From: Mycobacteroides chelonae
GTDB lineage: Bacteria > Actinomycetota > Actinomycetes > Mycobacteriales > Mycobacteriaceae
Assembly (NCBI RefSeq): GCF_016767715.1
Contig: NZ_CP050145.1
Location: 2,666,001-2,730,000, forward strand
DNA length: 64,000 nt
Reading direction: 5' to 3'
The translations under genes and the position numbers were made by a program. The notes beneath the pieces are model-generated. The model was not told the origin of the DNA. It did no database searches and was given only the letters and a program-made list of their open reading frames with translations. Positions 25,430 to 34,933 of this stretch are shown here, piece by piece; within the stretch, counting starts at the first letter, position 1, and every line of letters starts with the position of its first letter.

Positions 25430-26763
25430 CACACCGGGGATTCGATCAGTCGAACGCATGGCAGGCCCGGCTCCACGACGCGGTGCCGGGAGGCGCACAT
25501 ACCTATGCACGCGGAGCCGACCAGTACCCGCTGGGCATGGCGCCGGTGCTCACCCATGGGGCGGCTGCACGGGTATGGGATGTAGATGGAAACTCCTATG
25601 TCGAATACGGCATGGGACTGCGCGCGATAACGCTCGGCCATGCGTACGGTCCCGTGGTCGAGGCGGTCCGCGAAACTCTGGCGCGGGGTGTGAGTTTCAG
25701 CCGGCCCACGGTGCTGGAAGCCGAAGCCGCCGAAGACTTTCTGCGTACCGTGCCAACCGCCGAGATGGTCAAGTTCGCCAAGAACGGGTCGGATGTGACC
25801 ACCGCCGCCATCCGCCTGGCCCGCGCCGTCACCGGGCGCACCAAGGTGGCGGCATGCCGACAGCCGTTCTTCTCGACCGACGATTGGTTCATTGGCACCA
25901 CCGAGATGAACGCGGGCATACCCAAGTCGGCGACCGACGACATCGCCAGATTCAGCTACAACGATGTCGATTCTTTGGTCACGCTTTTCAACCGTTTCCC
26001 GGGGGAAATCGCGTGCGTCATCATGGAAGCGGCCACCGCGGCAGCCGAGCCCGCACCCGGTTTCCTGGAATCGGTGCGGTCATTGTGCACCGACCACGGT
26101 GCACTGCTGGTCTTTGACGAGATCATCACCGGATTCCGGTGGTCGCGCCAGGGCGCCCAGGCGGTCTACGGGGTAACCCCCGACCTGTCATGTTGGGGCA
26201 AGGCCATGGGCAATGGATTTGCGATTGCCGCACTCGCCGGAAAGCGGGACTACATGGAACGCGGCGGCCTGCGGACCGATGACCCCCGGACGTTTCTCCT
26301 GTCCACCACCAATGGGCCAGAAGCTGTGGGGCTGGCAGCGTTTCGTGCCGTGGTGCAGTCCTATCGTGATGACGCCCCCGTTCACGCGATGGAGGCCGCG
26401 GGCCGCAGCCTTGCGTCAGGCGTGGCCGAGATCACCGCAGAACTTGGTGTGGACGAACATATTCAGACCGCGGGACGGTCGTCATGCCTCACCTTCACGA
26501 GCCTCGACCCAGACCGGCAGCCCTCACAGGCGTATCGGGCGCTGCTGTTGCAAGAACTTCTGCGTCGCGGCGTGCTGGGGCAATCCTTTGTGATCTCCGC
26601 CGCACACACGTCCGTCGACATCGAATTGACGCTCGAGGCGGTGCGGGGCGCCGCCGAGATGTACCGGCGAGCCCTCGATGCGGGCAGTACCGACGGATTC
26701 CTGGTGGGACCGGCCGTCGCGCCGGCATTGCGCTCACACGCAGCACCGCGGCGGATCCCCTAA
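25426..26763 (+). CDS. PLP-dependent class III aminotransferase (HemL-like)
   Basis: A 445-residue fold-type I aminotransferase related to glutamate-1-semialdehyde 2,1-aminomutase. Visible motifs: VWDVDGNSYVEYGMGLRAITLGHAY near the N-terminus, VKFAKNGSDVTTAAIRLARA (cofactor phosphate), LLVFDEIITGFRWSRQGAQ with the cofactor Asp, and DLSCWGKAMGNGFAIAAL with the PLP Lys. It is unlikely to be the housekeeping hemL: it starts inside the polymerase stop (ATGA) as the last gene of the plus-strand unit and has a divergent C-terminus. Similar enzymes occur in glycan clusters, where they may supply an amino or amino-acid substituent; the substrate is unknown. Confidence 0.85.
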   Translation: MTHRGFDQSNAWQARLHDAVPGGAHTYARGADQYPLGMAPVLTHGAAARVWDVDGNSYVEYGMGLRAITLGHAYGPVVEAVRETLARGVSFSRPTVLEAEAAEDFLRTVPTAEMVKFAKNGSDVTTAAIRLARAVTGRTKVAACRQPFFSTDDWFIGTTEMNAGIPKSATDDIARFSYNDVDSLVTLFNRFPGEIACVIMEAATAAAEPAPGFLESVRSLCTDHGALLVFDEIITGFRWSRQGAQAVYGVTPDLSCWGKAMGNGFAIAALAGKRDYMERGGLRTDDPRTFLLSTTNGPEAVGLAAFRAVVQSYRDDAPVHAMEAAGRSLASGVAEITAELGVDEHIQTAGRSSCLTFTSLDPDRQPSQAYRALLLQELLRRGVLGQSFVISAAHTSVDIELTLEAVRGAAEMYRRALDAGSTDGFLVGPAVAPALRSHAAPRRIP

Positions 26764-26844
26764 CGTCGTCCTTCTTGTGGGTTCACGCGTTTACCGCCCC
26801 ACGTTCGCCTCGTTGGCGTATTAGTAAATGTGGCCCGTATCGCG

Positions 26845-26874
26845 TTGATCTTGGATAGCAACTACTACTACGCT
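26845..26874 (+). promoter_or_regulatory. Candidate cydA promoter
   Basis: In the 129-nt gap before cydA, TTGATC (26845-26850) and TACGCT (26869-26874) are 18 nt apart and fit a SigA-type promoter. Transcription would begin about 12 nt before the ATG, leaving just the AGGAGG ribosome site. The segment is visibly AT-rich relative to its surroundings. Confidence 0.5.
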
Positions 26875-26892
26875 GCGTCGTAGGAGGTGGCG

Positions 26893-28347
26893 ATGAACGC
26901 CCTGGACGTATCCCGATGGCAGTTCGGCATCACCACCGTGTACCACTTCGTTCTGGTGCCGTTGACCATTGGGCTCGCTCCGCTTCTGGCCATCATGCAA
27001 ACCGCATGGGTGGTCACCGGCAACAACTCCTGGTACCGGCTGACCCGGTTCTTCGGCAAGCTGTTTCTCATCAACTTCGCCCTGGGTGTGGCCACCGGCA
27101 TCGTGCAGGAATTCCAGTTCGGAATGAACTGGAGCGAGTACTCACGCTTCGTCGGAGACGTATTCGGCGCTCCCCTTGCCCTCGAAGGGCTGGTGGCCTT
27201 CTTCTTGGAGTCAACCTTCCTGGGTTTATGGATATTTGGATGGACGCGGCTGCCCAAGCTGGTGCACCTGGCGTGTATCTGGATGGTGGCGATCGGCGTC
27301 AACGCCTCGGCGTTCTTCATCATTGCCGCCAACTCGTTCATGCAGCATCCGGTCGGTGCCGTCTACAACCCGGAGACCGGCCGTGCCGAACTGATCAGCA
27401 TTACCGAACTCCTGACCAACAACACCGCGCTGGCCGCGTTCCCCCACACCGTCGCCGGATCCCTGCTCACCGCAAGCACCTTCGTCGCGGGGATCTGTGG
27501 TTGGTGGATGGTCCGCTCCCACAAGGTCGGCACGCTCGACGATGCACGCACGATGTACCGGCCCGCCGCCATCGGTGCGTGCGCCGTGATGATCCTGTCC
27601 GGTGGTGCGCTGGCGGCTACCGGGGACGTCCAGGGCAAGCTGATGTTCCAGCAGCAGCCCATGAAAATGGCGTCGGCAGAATCCCTCTGTTACACCGAGA
27701 AGGACCCGAAGTTCTCGGTGTTGACGGTCGGTACGCACAACAACTGCGCCAGCGTGGCACACGCCATCTCGGTGCCGTATGTGCTGCCGTTCCTGGCCGA
27801 GGGCAAGTTCACCGACGTCACTCTCAAGGGTGTGGAAGACCTTCAGAAGGAATACGAGCAGAAGTTCGGACCGCGCAACTACCGGCCCAATCTCTTTGTC
27901 ACCTACTGGTCCTTCCGCGCGATGATCGGGCTGGCTGCCGGATCAGCCCTGCTGGCGCTGGCAGGATTATGGGTCACCCGTGGTGGGCGCATCCCCAGTC
28001 AGCGTTGGTTCGCCTGGCTCTCGATCCTGGCCATCCCTACCCCGTTCCTTGCTAACAGCGCCGGGTGGGTGTTCACCGAGATGGGCCGGCAACCGTGGGT
28101 GGTGGCGCCCAATCCGACTGGGGTGGAGCAGATCCGGCTCACCGTAGATCTGGCGGTCTCCCACCATTCCGCGGCCACGGTATGGCTATCCCTCATTACG
28201 TTCACTCTCCTGTACGGCGCACTGGGTGTGGTGTGGTTCTGGCTGATCCGCCGATACACCATCGAGGGGCCCCTCGAGCACGACACCGAACCAGCTTCGC
28301 CCGTGACCGATGACGACAGTGTCAAACCGCTGTCCTTCGCCTACTAG
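26893..28347 (+). CDS. cydA: Cytochrome bd ubiquinol/menaquinol oxidase subunit I
   Basis: A 484-residue membrane subunit that oxidises quinol and carries hemes b558, b595 and d. The N-terminus DVSRWQFGITTVYHFVLVPLTIGL contains the conserved heme-ligand His; further hallmarks are GVATGIVQEFQFGMNW, ALEGLVAFFLESTFLGLWIFGW, SVMQHPVG-like SFMQHPVG, and GWVFTEMGRQPWVV. The Q-loop is short, as in actinobacteria. ATG 26893 has AGGAGG five bases upstream. First gene of a cydA-B-D-C unit; supports respiration at low oxygen or when the cytochrome bcc-aa3 branch is blocked. Confidence 0.96.
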   Translation: MNALDVSRWQFGITTVYHFVLVPLTIGLAPLLAIMQTAWVVTGNNSWYRLTRFFGKLFLINFALGVATGIVQEFQFGMNWSEYSRFVGDVFGAPLALEGLVAFFLESTFLGLWIFGWTRLPKLVHLACIWMVAIGVNASAFFIIAANSFMQHPVGAVYNPETGRAELISITELLTNNTALAAFPHTVAGSLLTASTFVAGICGWWMVRSHKVGTLDDARTMYRPAAIGACAVMILSGGALAATGDVQGKLMFQQQPMKMASAESLCYTEKDPKFSVLTVGTHNNCASVAHAISVPYVLPFLAEGKFTDVTLKGVEDLQKEYEQKFGPRNYRPNLFVTYWSFRAMIGLAAGSALLALAGLWVTRGGRIPSQRWFAWLSILAIPTPFLANSAGWVFTEMGRQPWVVAPNPTGVEQIRLTVDLAVSHHSAATVWLSLITFTLLYGALGVVWFWLIRRYTIEGPLEHDTEPASPVTDDDSVKPLSFAY

Positions 28348-28377
28348 CCCAACCAGCCGCGTAAGGAGGTTCCGGAT

Positions 28378-29406
28378 ATGAATCCCACAGCATTGCAACA
28401 GTTCTGGTTCATCGTCGTGGCGGTGTTGTTCCTCGGCTTCCTCGTGCTCGAAGGGTTCGACTTCGGCGTCGGGATGCTCATGCATCCCCTCGGCCGCGGT
28501 GACGACCGCCGGCGACGGGCCGTCTTGAACACCATCGGGCCGGTATGGGACGGCAACGAGGTCTGGCTCATCACCGCGGGGGGCGCGATGTTCGCAGCCT
28601 TTCCGCACTGGTATGCAACGGTGTTCTCCGGGCTGTATCTTCCACTGCTGCTCATCTTGGTGGCCATGATCGTCCGGATCGTCGCCATCGAATGGCGGGG
28701 AAAGATCGATGACCCCCGCTGGCGTGCCCGGTGCGATCTCGGGATAGCGATCGGATCCTGGATTCCGGCGCTGCTGTGGGGTGTGGCATTCTCGGCGATG
28801 CTCGCCGGGCTTCCGGTCGACAGTGCTAAGCAGCTCACCCTCACCGTCGGCGACGTGCTCAGACCATATGTGCTGCTAGGCGGCGTAGTTTTCGTGGGGC
28901 TCTTCGCCTTTCACGGTGCACTGTTCATATCGCTCAAGACCGCCGGTGCGGTGCGAGAGGACGCCGTCTCCACGGCACGCAAGCTGGCGGTTCCCGTGAT
29001 CGTCGCCGCGGGTGGATACGGACTGTGGACTCAGCTTGCCTACGGCAAGAGCTGGACGTGGATCGCACTCGTGATTGCCGCGTTATCGCTGATCGGCGCG
29101 GCAACCTTCTCGCGAGTCTCCCGTGACGGATGGGCTTTTGCCTGCACCTGCCTGACAGTGGTCGCGGTCGTCGCGTTGCTTTTCGGCTCTCTTTATCCGA
29201 ATCTGATTGTCTCCAGCCTTGATCCGGCCTATAACCTGACCGTGACAAACGCATCGTCAAGCCCCTATACGCTCAGGGTGATGAGCTGGGCCGCCGCGGT
29301 CACCGCTCCCGTGGTGCTGATCTACCAAGGCTGGACATATTGGGTGTTCCGGCAGCGCATCTCGGCCGACCAGATTCCCGACCCGGTCGGGCTACCCGTG
29401 CGATGA
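28378..29406 (+). CDS. cydB: Cytochrome bd oxidase subunit II
   Basis: A 342-residue partner of CydA with about eight to nine helices. Conserved stretches: FWFIVVAVLFLGFLVLEGFDFGVGML at the N-terminus, NTIGPVWDGNEVWLITAGGAMFAAFPHWYAT, and AFHGALFISLKT. It follows cydA after 30 nt with a strong AAGGAGG ribosome site. Its stop overlaps the cydD start (ATGA at 29403-29406). Confidence 0.96.
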   Translation: MNPTALQQFWFIVVAVLFLGFLVLEGFDFGVGMLMHPLGRGDDRRRRAVLNTIGPVWDGNEVWLITAGGAMFAAFPHWYATVFSGLYLPLLLILVAMIVRIVAIEWRGKIDDPRWRARCDLGIAIGSWIPALLWGVAFSAMLAGLPVDSAKQLTLTVGDVLRPYVLLGGVVFVGLFAFHGALFISLKTAGAVREDAVSTARKLAVPVIVAAGGYGLWTQLAYGKSWTWIALVIAALSLIGAATFSRVSRDGWAFACTCLTVVAVVALLFGSLYPNLIVSSLDPAYNLTVTNASSSPYTLRVMSWAAAVTAPVVLIYQGWTYWVFRQRISADQIPDPVGLPVR

Positions 29407-31067
29407 CGAGCTCGCGCAGTGCCCCGGTCGATCCCCGACTGTGGCGCCGCAGCGCTCCTGCCCGCCGCTACCTGATCCTGACGGTGCTCTGCGAGCTGGT
29501 GATGACGGCCTGCACCCTGACGATCGCGGTGGTCCTGGCACGTGCCCTCGCGCTACTGATCACCGATCCGGCGAGCCGCGATATGGCCCATATGGGGCAG
29601 CCGATGACCATCCTCGTGGTGCTCTGGACGCTCCGGGCGGCTGCTCAGGGTGTACAGACCCGGTTCAGCGAACGCGGCGCAACCGGGGTGATCGCCGACC
29701 TCGACGACCAGCTGCTGTCGGCCATCGCCGAGGCGCAGCCACGTGACCTCGAGCAGTTCCGAGATTCGGCCACGACGGTATTGACCCGGGGACTGGAAGA
29801 CCTGCGCCCCTACTTCGCCGGATATCTCCCCGCGGTCCTCAGCGCGGCAATCGTGACACCTGCCGCCGCATTGGTGATCGCACTGTCCGATATCCGATCC
29901 GCCGTCATCGTCGCGATCACTCTGCCGCTGATTCCCATATTCATGGTTCTCATCGGCCTGCTCACCCGCGATCGAGCGGAGGCCGCACTGCAGGCATCGA
30001 CTGCGGCCACCGGTCAGATTCTCGATCTGATAGCGGGTATCCCGACGCTGCGTGCGCTCGGGCGCACCGCGACTCCGCTGCGCCGAATCACCGAACTCGG
30101 TAATTCTCAGCGCCGTTCGGTAATGGCTACGTTGCGGGTGGCGTTTCTGTCCGCGATGGTGCTCGAAATGATCGCGACCCTCAGCGTCGCGCTCATCGCG
30201 GTGGGGATCGGCATGCGTTTGGTTTTCGGGCACCTCGACCTGACCACCGCGCTGACGGTCCTGATCCTGGCACCTGAGGTGTACTGGCCGTTACGACGCG
30301 TCGGAATCCAGTTCCACAGCGCTGCCGATGGCACAGCTGCCGCGGACAAGGCCTTCGAACTCCTCGATGCCCTCGGGCCCCCGGCGGCGGCCGGCGGAAC
30401 GCAGACTCCACGCAGGAATCCGGTCATCGAACTCGACGCCATCAGCGTGACGGACCGAAGTGGTTACGCACCATGGGAATTGACCGCAACAATCCGCCCC
30501 CGCGCCGTGACGGTTCTTACCGGGCACAATGGCGCCGGGAAGTCGACGGTATTGCACACCATTACTGGGCTGACCACGCCCGCTCAGGGCCGGGTTCTTG
30601 TGGACGGGGTACCACTGGAGCGGATCCAGCGCGACAGCTGGTGGTCAATGCTCGGATGGCTGCCACAGCGCCCGGTGCTGGTACCCGGCACCGTGCGCGA
30701 GAACCTCGAGATGTTCGGGCCGCTGGACGATCTCGAATCCGCGCTGATCGACAGCAGGTTCGACAGCACACTGGAGACGCTGCGCGACGGATTGGATACC
30801 CGCCTCGGTGCGGGCGGCAGCGGGCTTTCACTGGGAGAACGCCAACGGCTGTGCCTGGCCCGTGTGCTCGGCACCAATCGGTCGATCCTGCTGCTCGATG
30901 AGCCCACAGCGCACCTCGACGCCGATACCGAGGCCGGTGTGCTTGCCGCATTGGTTTCTCGTGCCCGCAGGGGTGCGACGGTGGTGCTGGTGGGCCATCG
31001 GGCGCCTGTTCTGGCCGCCGCCGACGATGTGTTCACCGTGCAGGCAAGACATGTCGCACACCTCTGA
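29403..31067 (+). CDS. cydD: ABC transporter CydD, cytochrome bd assembly
   Basis: A 554-residue half-transporter: an N-terminal exporter-type membrane domain of six helices (to about residue 310) and a C-terminal ATPase with Walker A TGHNGAGKST, signature LSLGERQRLCLARVL and Walker B ILLLDEPTAHLD. The signature has L-S-L-G-E rather than LSGGQ. CydDC exports a thiol reductant needed for heme insertion into cytochrome bd in other bacteria. ATG 29403 overlaps the cydB stop. Confidence 0.93.
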   Translation: MTSSRSAPVDPRLWRRSAPARRYLILTVLCELVMTACTLTIAVVLARALALLITDPASRDMAHMGQPMTILVVLWTLRAAAQGVQTRFSERGATGVIADLDDQLLSAIAEAQPRDLEQFRDSATTVLTRGLEDLRPYFAGYLPAVLSAAIVTPAAALVIALSDIRSAVIVAITLPLIPIFMVLIGLLTRDRAEAALQASTAATGQILDLIAGIPTLRALGRTATPLRRITELGNSQRRSVMATLRVAFLSAMVLEMIATLSVALIAVGIGMRLVFGHLDLTTALTVLILAPEVYWPLRRVGIQFHSAADGTAAADKAFELLDALGPPAAAGGTQTPRRNPVIELDAISVTDRSGYAPWELTATIRPRAVTVLTGHNGAGKSTVLHTITGLTTPAQGRVLVDGVPLERIQRDSWWSMLGWLPQRPVLVPGTVRENLEMFGPLDDLESALIDSRFDSTLETLRDGLDTRLGAGGSGLSLGERQRLCLARVLGTNRSILLLDEPTAHLDADTEAGVLAALVSRARRGATVVLVGHRAPVLAAADDVFTVQARHVAHL

Positions 31068-32703
31068 TCCGCTGCGGCATTGGCTGATCGCCTTGCGGGT
31101 GCGGCCGGTGCGACTGGCCGTGGCCGTTACATGCGGTGCCTTGGCGCTGGGGAGCGCACTGGCGCTGGCGGGTCTGTCGGCATGGTTGATCACCAGGGCA
31201 TGGCAGATGCCTCCGGTGCTCGATCTGTCTGTGGCCGTGGTTGCGGTACGCGCACTGGGCATTTCGCGAGGCATCTGGCGATACTGCGAACGGCTGGCTG
31301 GTCACGATATCGCGCTGCGCGGCGCCGCCACCGTCCGGGCACACGTGTACGCGCGACTGGTCGGCGGCGCAGCCGGCGAGGTCCGCAAGGGCGTGGTGCT
31401 CGATCGGATCGGCACCGATATCGACGAGCTCGCCGAGACGGTGGTCCGCAGCGTCATACCCGTCGCGGTGGCCGGGGTGCTCGGAGTGGCAGCGACCGCG
31501 ACAGTTGCGTTCATATCGATACCTGCCGCCGCCATTTTGGCGTGTGCCTTGTTGGTCGCCGACGTGGCGGCACCCGCGTTGGCGTCGCGCGCCGCCAGTA
31601 CACGAGAGACACGCGGCGCCCGGGCCCGCGCCCTGCAGACCGAGACGACGGTCGAGATCCTGGATCATGCCCCCGAACTGCGAGTTCGAGGACTTCTCCC
31701 CCGTCAGCTTGAACTGGCGCGCCAACGCCGCAGAGACTGGGCCGCAGCTCAAGACGCCGCCGCCGTTCCCGCCGCATGGTCAGCGGCGGTTCCGACTCTC
31801 GCCGTGGGCGCCGCAGTCGTCGGGGCGTTCGCCGCAGCGGTCCATCTGGCCGGACACGTCGAACCCACGACGCTTGCCGTCCTGGTGCTGCTGCCTCTGG
31901 CCGCATTCGAGGCCTCCGCCGCGTTACCCGCCGCAGCCATCGGCATAGCCCGCTCCCGCGCATCGGCGCGGAACCTGCAAGAACTCGTGATGGCAGGGGA
32001 CGACACGTCCGCACCGGTCGATGTGATGCCTGCCAACGGCAGGGCAGGCGTCCCGCTTGAATGCGTTGACCTAACGTGGCGGACCGGCCCTTCCGCATCG
32101 GGTCCGTTGTCCTTTCGGCTGGCTGCAGGCGCGCGGATGGCGATCACCGGGTCCAGCGGCATCGGCAAGACATCCCTGTTCACAACGCTTGCCGGCCTCA
32201 CGCCGCCGGCGTCCGGTGCCATCCGGATCGGCGGCACAGATATCACGGACCTACCCGCCACCGAACTGCCCTCGCTCATCAGGTTTTTCGGCGAGGACGC
32301 GCACATCTTCGCCACCACGGTGCGCGACAACCTGCTCGTCGCGCGCGGTGATGCGACCGATGGAGAGCTGTTCGACGTGCTGTCCGACGTCGGCCTGGAC
32401 TCCTGGATCGAGGCATTGCCACACGCACTGGACACGGTGCTGACAGCAGGTGCGGCCTCGGTATCGGGCGGGCAACGCCGCAGGCTGCTTCTCGCCCGGG
32501 CACTGCTCTCCGAAGTGCCGGTGGTGCTGCTGGACGAACCCACCGAACATCTCGATGGGCAGGCCGCCGAGACGTTCCTACGAGAGCTACTGGACCCCGC
32601 GGGTCCACTGCTGGCTGGCCGAACCGTCATAGTCGCAACCCACCATCTGCCCGATTCGGTGTCCTGCCCACGTATCCGGCTCGGCGATACAGTGCAGGTA
32701 TGA
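31051..32703 (+). CDS. cydC: ABC transporter CydC, cytochrome bd assembly
   Basis: A 550-residue half-transporter that pairs with CydD. The membrane domain starts WLIALRVRPVRLAVAVTCGALALGSALALAGLSAWLITRAW; the ATPase has Walker A TGSSGIGKTS, signature VSGGQRRRLLLARALL and Walker B VVLLDEPTEHLD, with His in VIVATHH. ATG 31051 lies 17 nt inside the cydD 3' end, consistent with translational coupling. The last codons overlap the DUF4190 gene start. Confidence 0.93.
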   Translation: MSHTSDPLRHWLIALRVRPVRLAVAVTCGALALGSALALAGLSAWLITRAWQMPPVLDLSVAVVAVRALGISRGIWRYCERLAGHDIALRGAATVRAHVYARLVGGAAGEVRKGVVLDRIGTDIDELAETVVRSVIPVAVAGVLGVAATATVAFISIPAAAILACALLVADVAAPALASRAASTRETRGARARALQTETTVEILDHAPELRVRGLLPRQLELARQRRRDWAAAQDAAAVPAAWSAAVPTLAVGAAVVGAFAAAVHLAGHVEPTTLAVLVLLPLAAFEASAALPAAAIGIARSRASARNLQELVMAGDDTSAPVDVMPANGRAGVPLECVDLTWRTGPSASGPLSFRLAAGARMAITGSSGIGKTSLFTTLAGLTPPASGAIRIGGTDITDLPATELPSLIRFFGEDAHIFATTVRDNLLVARGDATDGELFDVLSDVGLDSWIEALPHALDTVLTAGAASVSGGQRRRLLLARALLSEVPVVLLDEPTEHLDGQAAETFLRELLDPAGPLLAGRTVIVATHHLPDSVSCPRIRLGDTVQV

Positions 32704-33179
32704 CGGAAACGCCGCCGCCACCACCCCCGCCGTACTACCCGTATCAGCCGCCCGGCGGGTACCCGCCTCACTACCCGTATCAGTACGGTGCGCCGGTGCC
32801 CCCGCCCGCCCCAAAGAATGGTCTCGGGGTAGGCGCGCTGGTGGTGGGCATCATCGCCGTTCTGTTCTCCTGCACAGTCTTTGGCGGGTTTATCGGAGGC
32901 CTTGTTGCGGTGATCCTCGGGATCGTCGGCGTGCGAAGGGTCACGCGCGGGGAAGCCAACAATCGCGGTGTGGCGATCTCCGGCATCGTGCTCGGAACCC
33001 TTGCCGTGCTGTTGTCCACGGCGATCCTGGTGTTCACGCTGGTTTTCATGAAGTCAGCCGGTCTGACCGACTTCCTCACGTGCGTCTCCAATGCCCAGGG
33101 TGACCAAGTCAAGGCAACCCAATGCCAGAACGACTTCGAGAAGCGGATGAATCAGAAGGCCGGTACTCCCGCGCCCTGA
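32700..33179 (+). CDS. DUF4190-type small membrane protein
   Basis: A 159-residue protein with a Pro/Tyr-rich cytoplasmic N-terminus (about 38 residues with PPPPPPPYYPY and PPGGYPP repeats), then two membrane helices separated by VRRVTRGEANNRGVAISGIVLG, which is the DUF4190 signature. A short Cys-containing tail (FLTCVSNAQGDQVKATQC) follows. The ATG overlaps the cydC stop (ATGA), so it may be made with cytochrome bd, though no functional link is known. It ends 3 nt from a convergent permease gene. Confidence 0.8.
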   Translation: MTETPPPPPPPYYPYQPPGGYPPHYPYQYGAPVPPPAPKNGLGVGALVVGIIAVLFSCTVFGGFIGGLVAVILGIVGVRRVTRGEANNRGVAISGIVLGTLAVLLSTAILVFTLVFMKSAGLTDFLTCVSNAQGDQVKATQCQNDFEKRMNQKAGTPAP

Positions 33180-33182
33180 CGT

Positions 33183-34877
33183 TTACCGCGCGGGTGGATC
33201 GGCGGGCAGCACGTGCTCGCCGACACGATCGGTGGCCAGGCTGAGCGAGGAGATGTACTGCTTCTCGCCGTCGGGACCGGGCTTGGCGGAGGCGAGCATA
33301 TCGGGGCGCTCAAACTCGATTCCGCTGACGGCACAACGAAGTAACTCATCCGACGGGTTCCCGTACTCGTCGTACATCGGCAGGTCGATACCGTCGTCGG
33401 TGCGACGCAGGTAGTACTTTCCGCGTGTCGCGACCGCGAGAATGGGCGGCAACACGAAGGCGATGACGACGGCCACAATCGGCGAGTAGGGCCGGATCGC
33501 CTCGCCGAACACTCCGAAGAAGACCAGGATCGAGATGCCCGCCGACAGCAGCATCGAGACGAATCCAACCGGATTCACGTCGTAGAGCATGCCGCGCCGG
33601 AATTCCGGCTTCATGGGCGAGAGCTTCAGGACGTACTTGTTGATCGCGATATCGGTGGCCACCGTGACCACCCAGGCCATACCGCAGTTGGCGTAGAACC
33701 CGAGAATGGTATTGAGGAAGTCGAACATGTTGGCTTCCATCAGCACCAGGGCGATCACCAGGTTGAACAGCACGAAGACCAACCGGCCCGGGTAGTGCTT
33801 GGTGATACGGGTGAAAGAGTTCGTCCAGGCCAGCGAACCCGAGTAGGCGTTGGTGACATTGATCTTGATCTGGCTGATCACCACCAGAATCACGGCCAGC
33901 GTGATGGCGAGCCAGTGCGGCATCATGTTCTGGTAGATCTCCAGGAACTGGTGCACCGGCTGATTGGCCACGGCAGCGCCGCCGGCCACATTGGCGATCA
34001 GATACACCGCCAGGAACAGCCCGATCACCTGTTTGATGGCTCCGAACAGCACCCAGCCCGGCCCCGCCAGCAGCATCGCGGTCCACCAGCGGCGGCTGTT
34101 TTCGGGCGTCTTGGGCGGCATGAACCGCAGGTAGTCGATCTGCTCGGCGATCTGGGCGATCAGGGACAGGCACACGCCCGCGGCGAGCATGATCGACCCC
34201 AGATTGACGCCTTGTGCCTCCTTGCCACCGTAGGCGAAGAAGCTTCCGATCGAATCCGGGTGACGCACCACGAGATAGACGAACGGGATGACCATCATGA
34301 CGAGCCACAGCGGAGTGGTCCAGACCTGCAGCACCGAGAGCGCCTTCATCCCGTAGATGACCAGCGGAATGATGATGATGGTGGAGGCCGCATATCCGAT
34401 GGGTAGCGGCACGCCAAGCCCGAGCTTCAGGCCCTGGGCCATGATCGAGCCTTCGAGCGCGAAGAATATGAATGTGAACGTCGCGTAGATGATGTTCGTG
34501 ACGATGCTGCCGTAGTAACCGAATCCGCTTCCGCGCGTGATCAAGTCGAGATCGATGTTGTAACGGGCGGCGTAGTACGAGACCGGGATTCCGGTCAGGA
34601 TGATGATGACCGCGAACAACCCGATCCCCCACAGGGCATTTCCGGTGCCATAGGAGATTCCGATGTTGGCGCCGATCGCGAAGTCGGCCAGGTAGGCGAT
34701 GCCACCCAGGGCGGTCACACCGACAACAGCCGGGCTCCACCGTCGAAATCGCCTGGGCGCAAATCGGAGGGTGTAGTCCTCCAAGGTCTCCCGCAGTGCC
34801 GCGCTTTCGGCGGCATCGTGGGTGGACGGAGCAGACGAAACGGGTGCGGATGCAGTCGTATCGAGAGTGTCGGTCAC
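33183..34877 (-). CDS. NCS1-family cytosine/purine (or related) permease
   Basis: A 564-residue transporter with 12 hydrophobic segments and long hydrophilic ends. The N-terminal TLEDYTLRFAPRRFRRWSPAVVGVTALGGIAYLADFAIGANIGISYGTGNAL is the usual NCS1 entry, and GSGFGYYGSIVTNIIYATFTFIFFALEGSIMAQGL and KINVTNAYSGSLAWTNSFTRI (the N-x-Y-S-G motif) are family signatures. It imports nucleobases, allantoin, hydantoins or similar compounds; the substrate is not deducible. GTG 34877 is taken as start because the longer form would add only a weakly supported octapeptide. Confidence 0.85.
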   Translation of the reverse strand: MTDTLDTTASAPVSSAPSTHDAAESAALRETLEDYTLRFAPRRFRRWSPAVVGVTALGGIAYLADFAIGANIGISYGTGNALWGIGLFAVIIILTGIPVSYYAARYNIDLDLITRGSGFGYYGSIVTNIIYATFTFIFFALEGSIMAQGLKLGLGVPLPIGYAASTIIIIPLVIYGMKALSVLQVWTTPLWLVMMVIPFVYLVVRHPDSIGSFFAYGGKEAQGVNLGSIMLAAGVCLSLIAQIAEQIDYLRFMPPKTPENSRRWWTAMLLAGPGWVLFGAIKQVIGLFLAVYLIANVAGGAAVANQPVHQFLEIYQNMMPHWLAITLAVILVVISQIKINVTNAYSGSLAWTNSFTRITKHYPGRLVFVLFNLVIALVLMEANMFDFLNTILGFYANCGMAWVVTVATDIAINKYVLKLSPMKPEFRRGMLYDVNPVGFVSMLLSAGISILVFFGVFGEAIRPYSPIVAVVIAFVLPPILAVATRGKYYLRRTDDGIDLPMYDEYGNPSDELLRCAVSGIEFERPDMLASAKPGPDGEKQYISSLSLATDRVGEHVLPADPPAR

Positions 34878-34933
34878 GCGGACAGCCTGTCGAGCGCCCA
34901 AGTCGTGCGCATTTTCCGGACGTTAATGTCCTG

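Noticed and set aside
9070..26763. Interpretation of the glycan locus as a recent mobile island at the tRNA-Leu gene
   Set aside because: No integrase, insertion sequence or repeated tRNA 3' end was found, and base composition looks like that of neighbouring genes.
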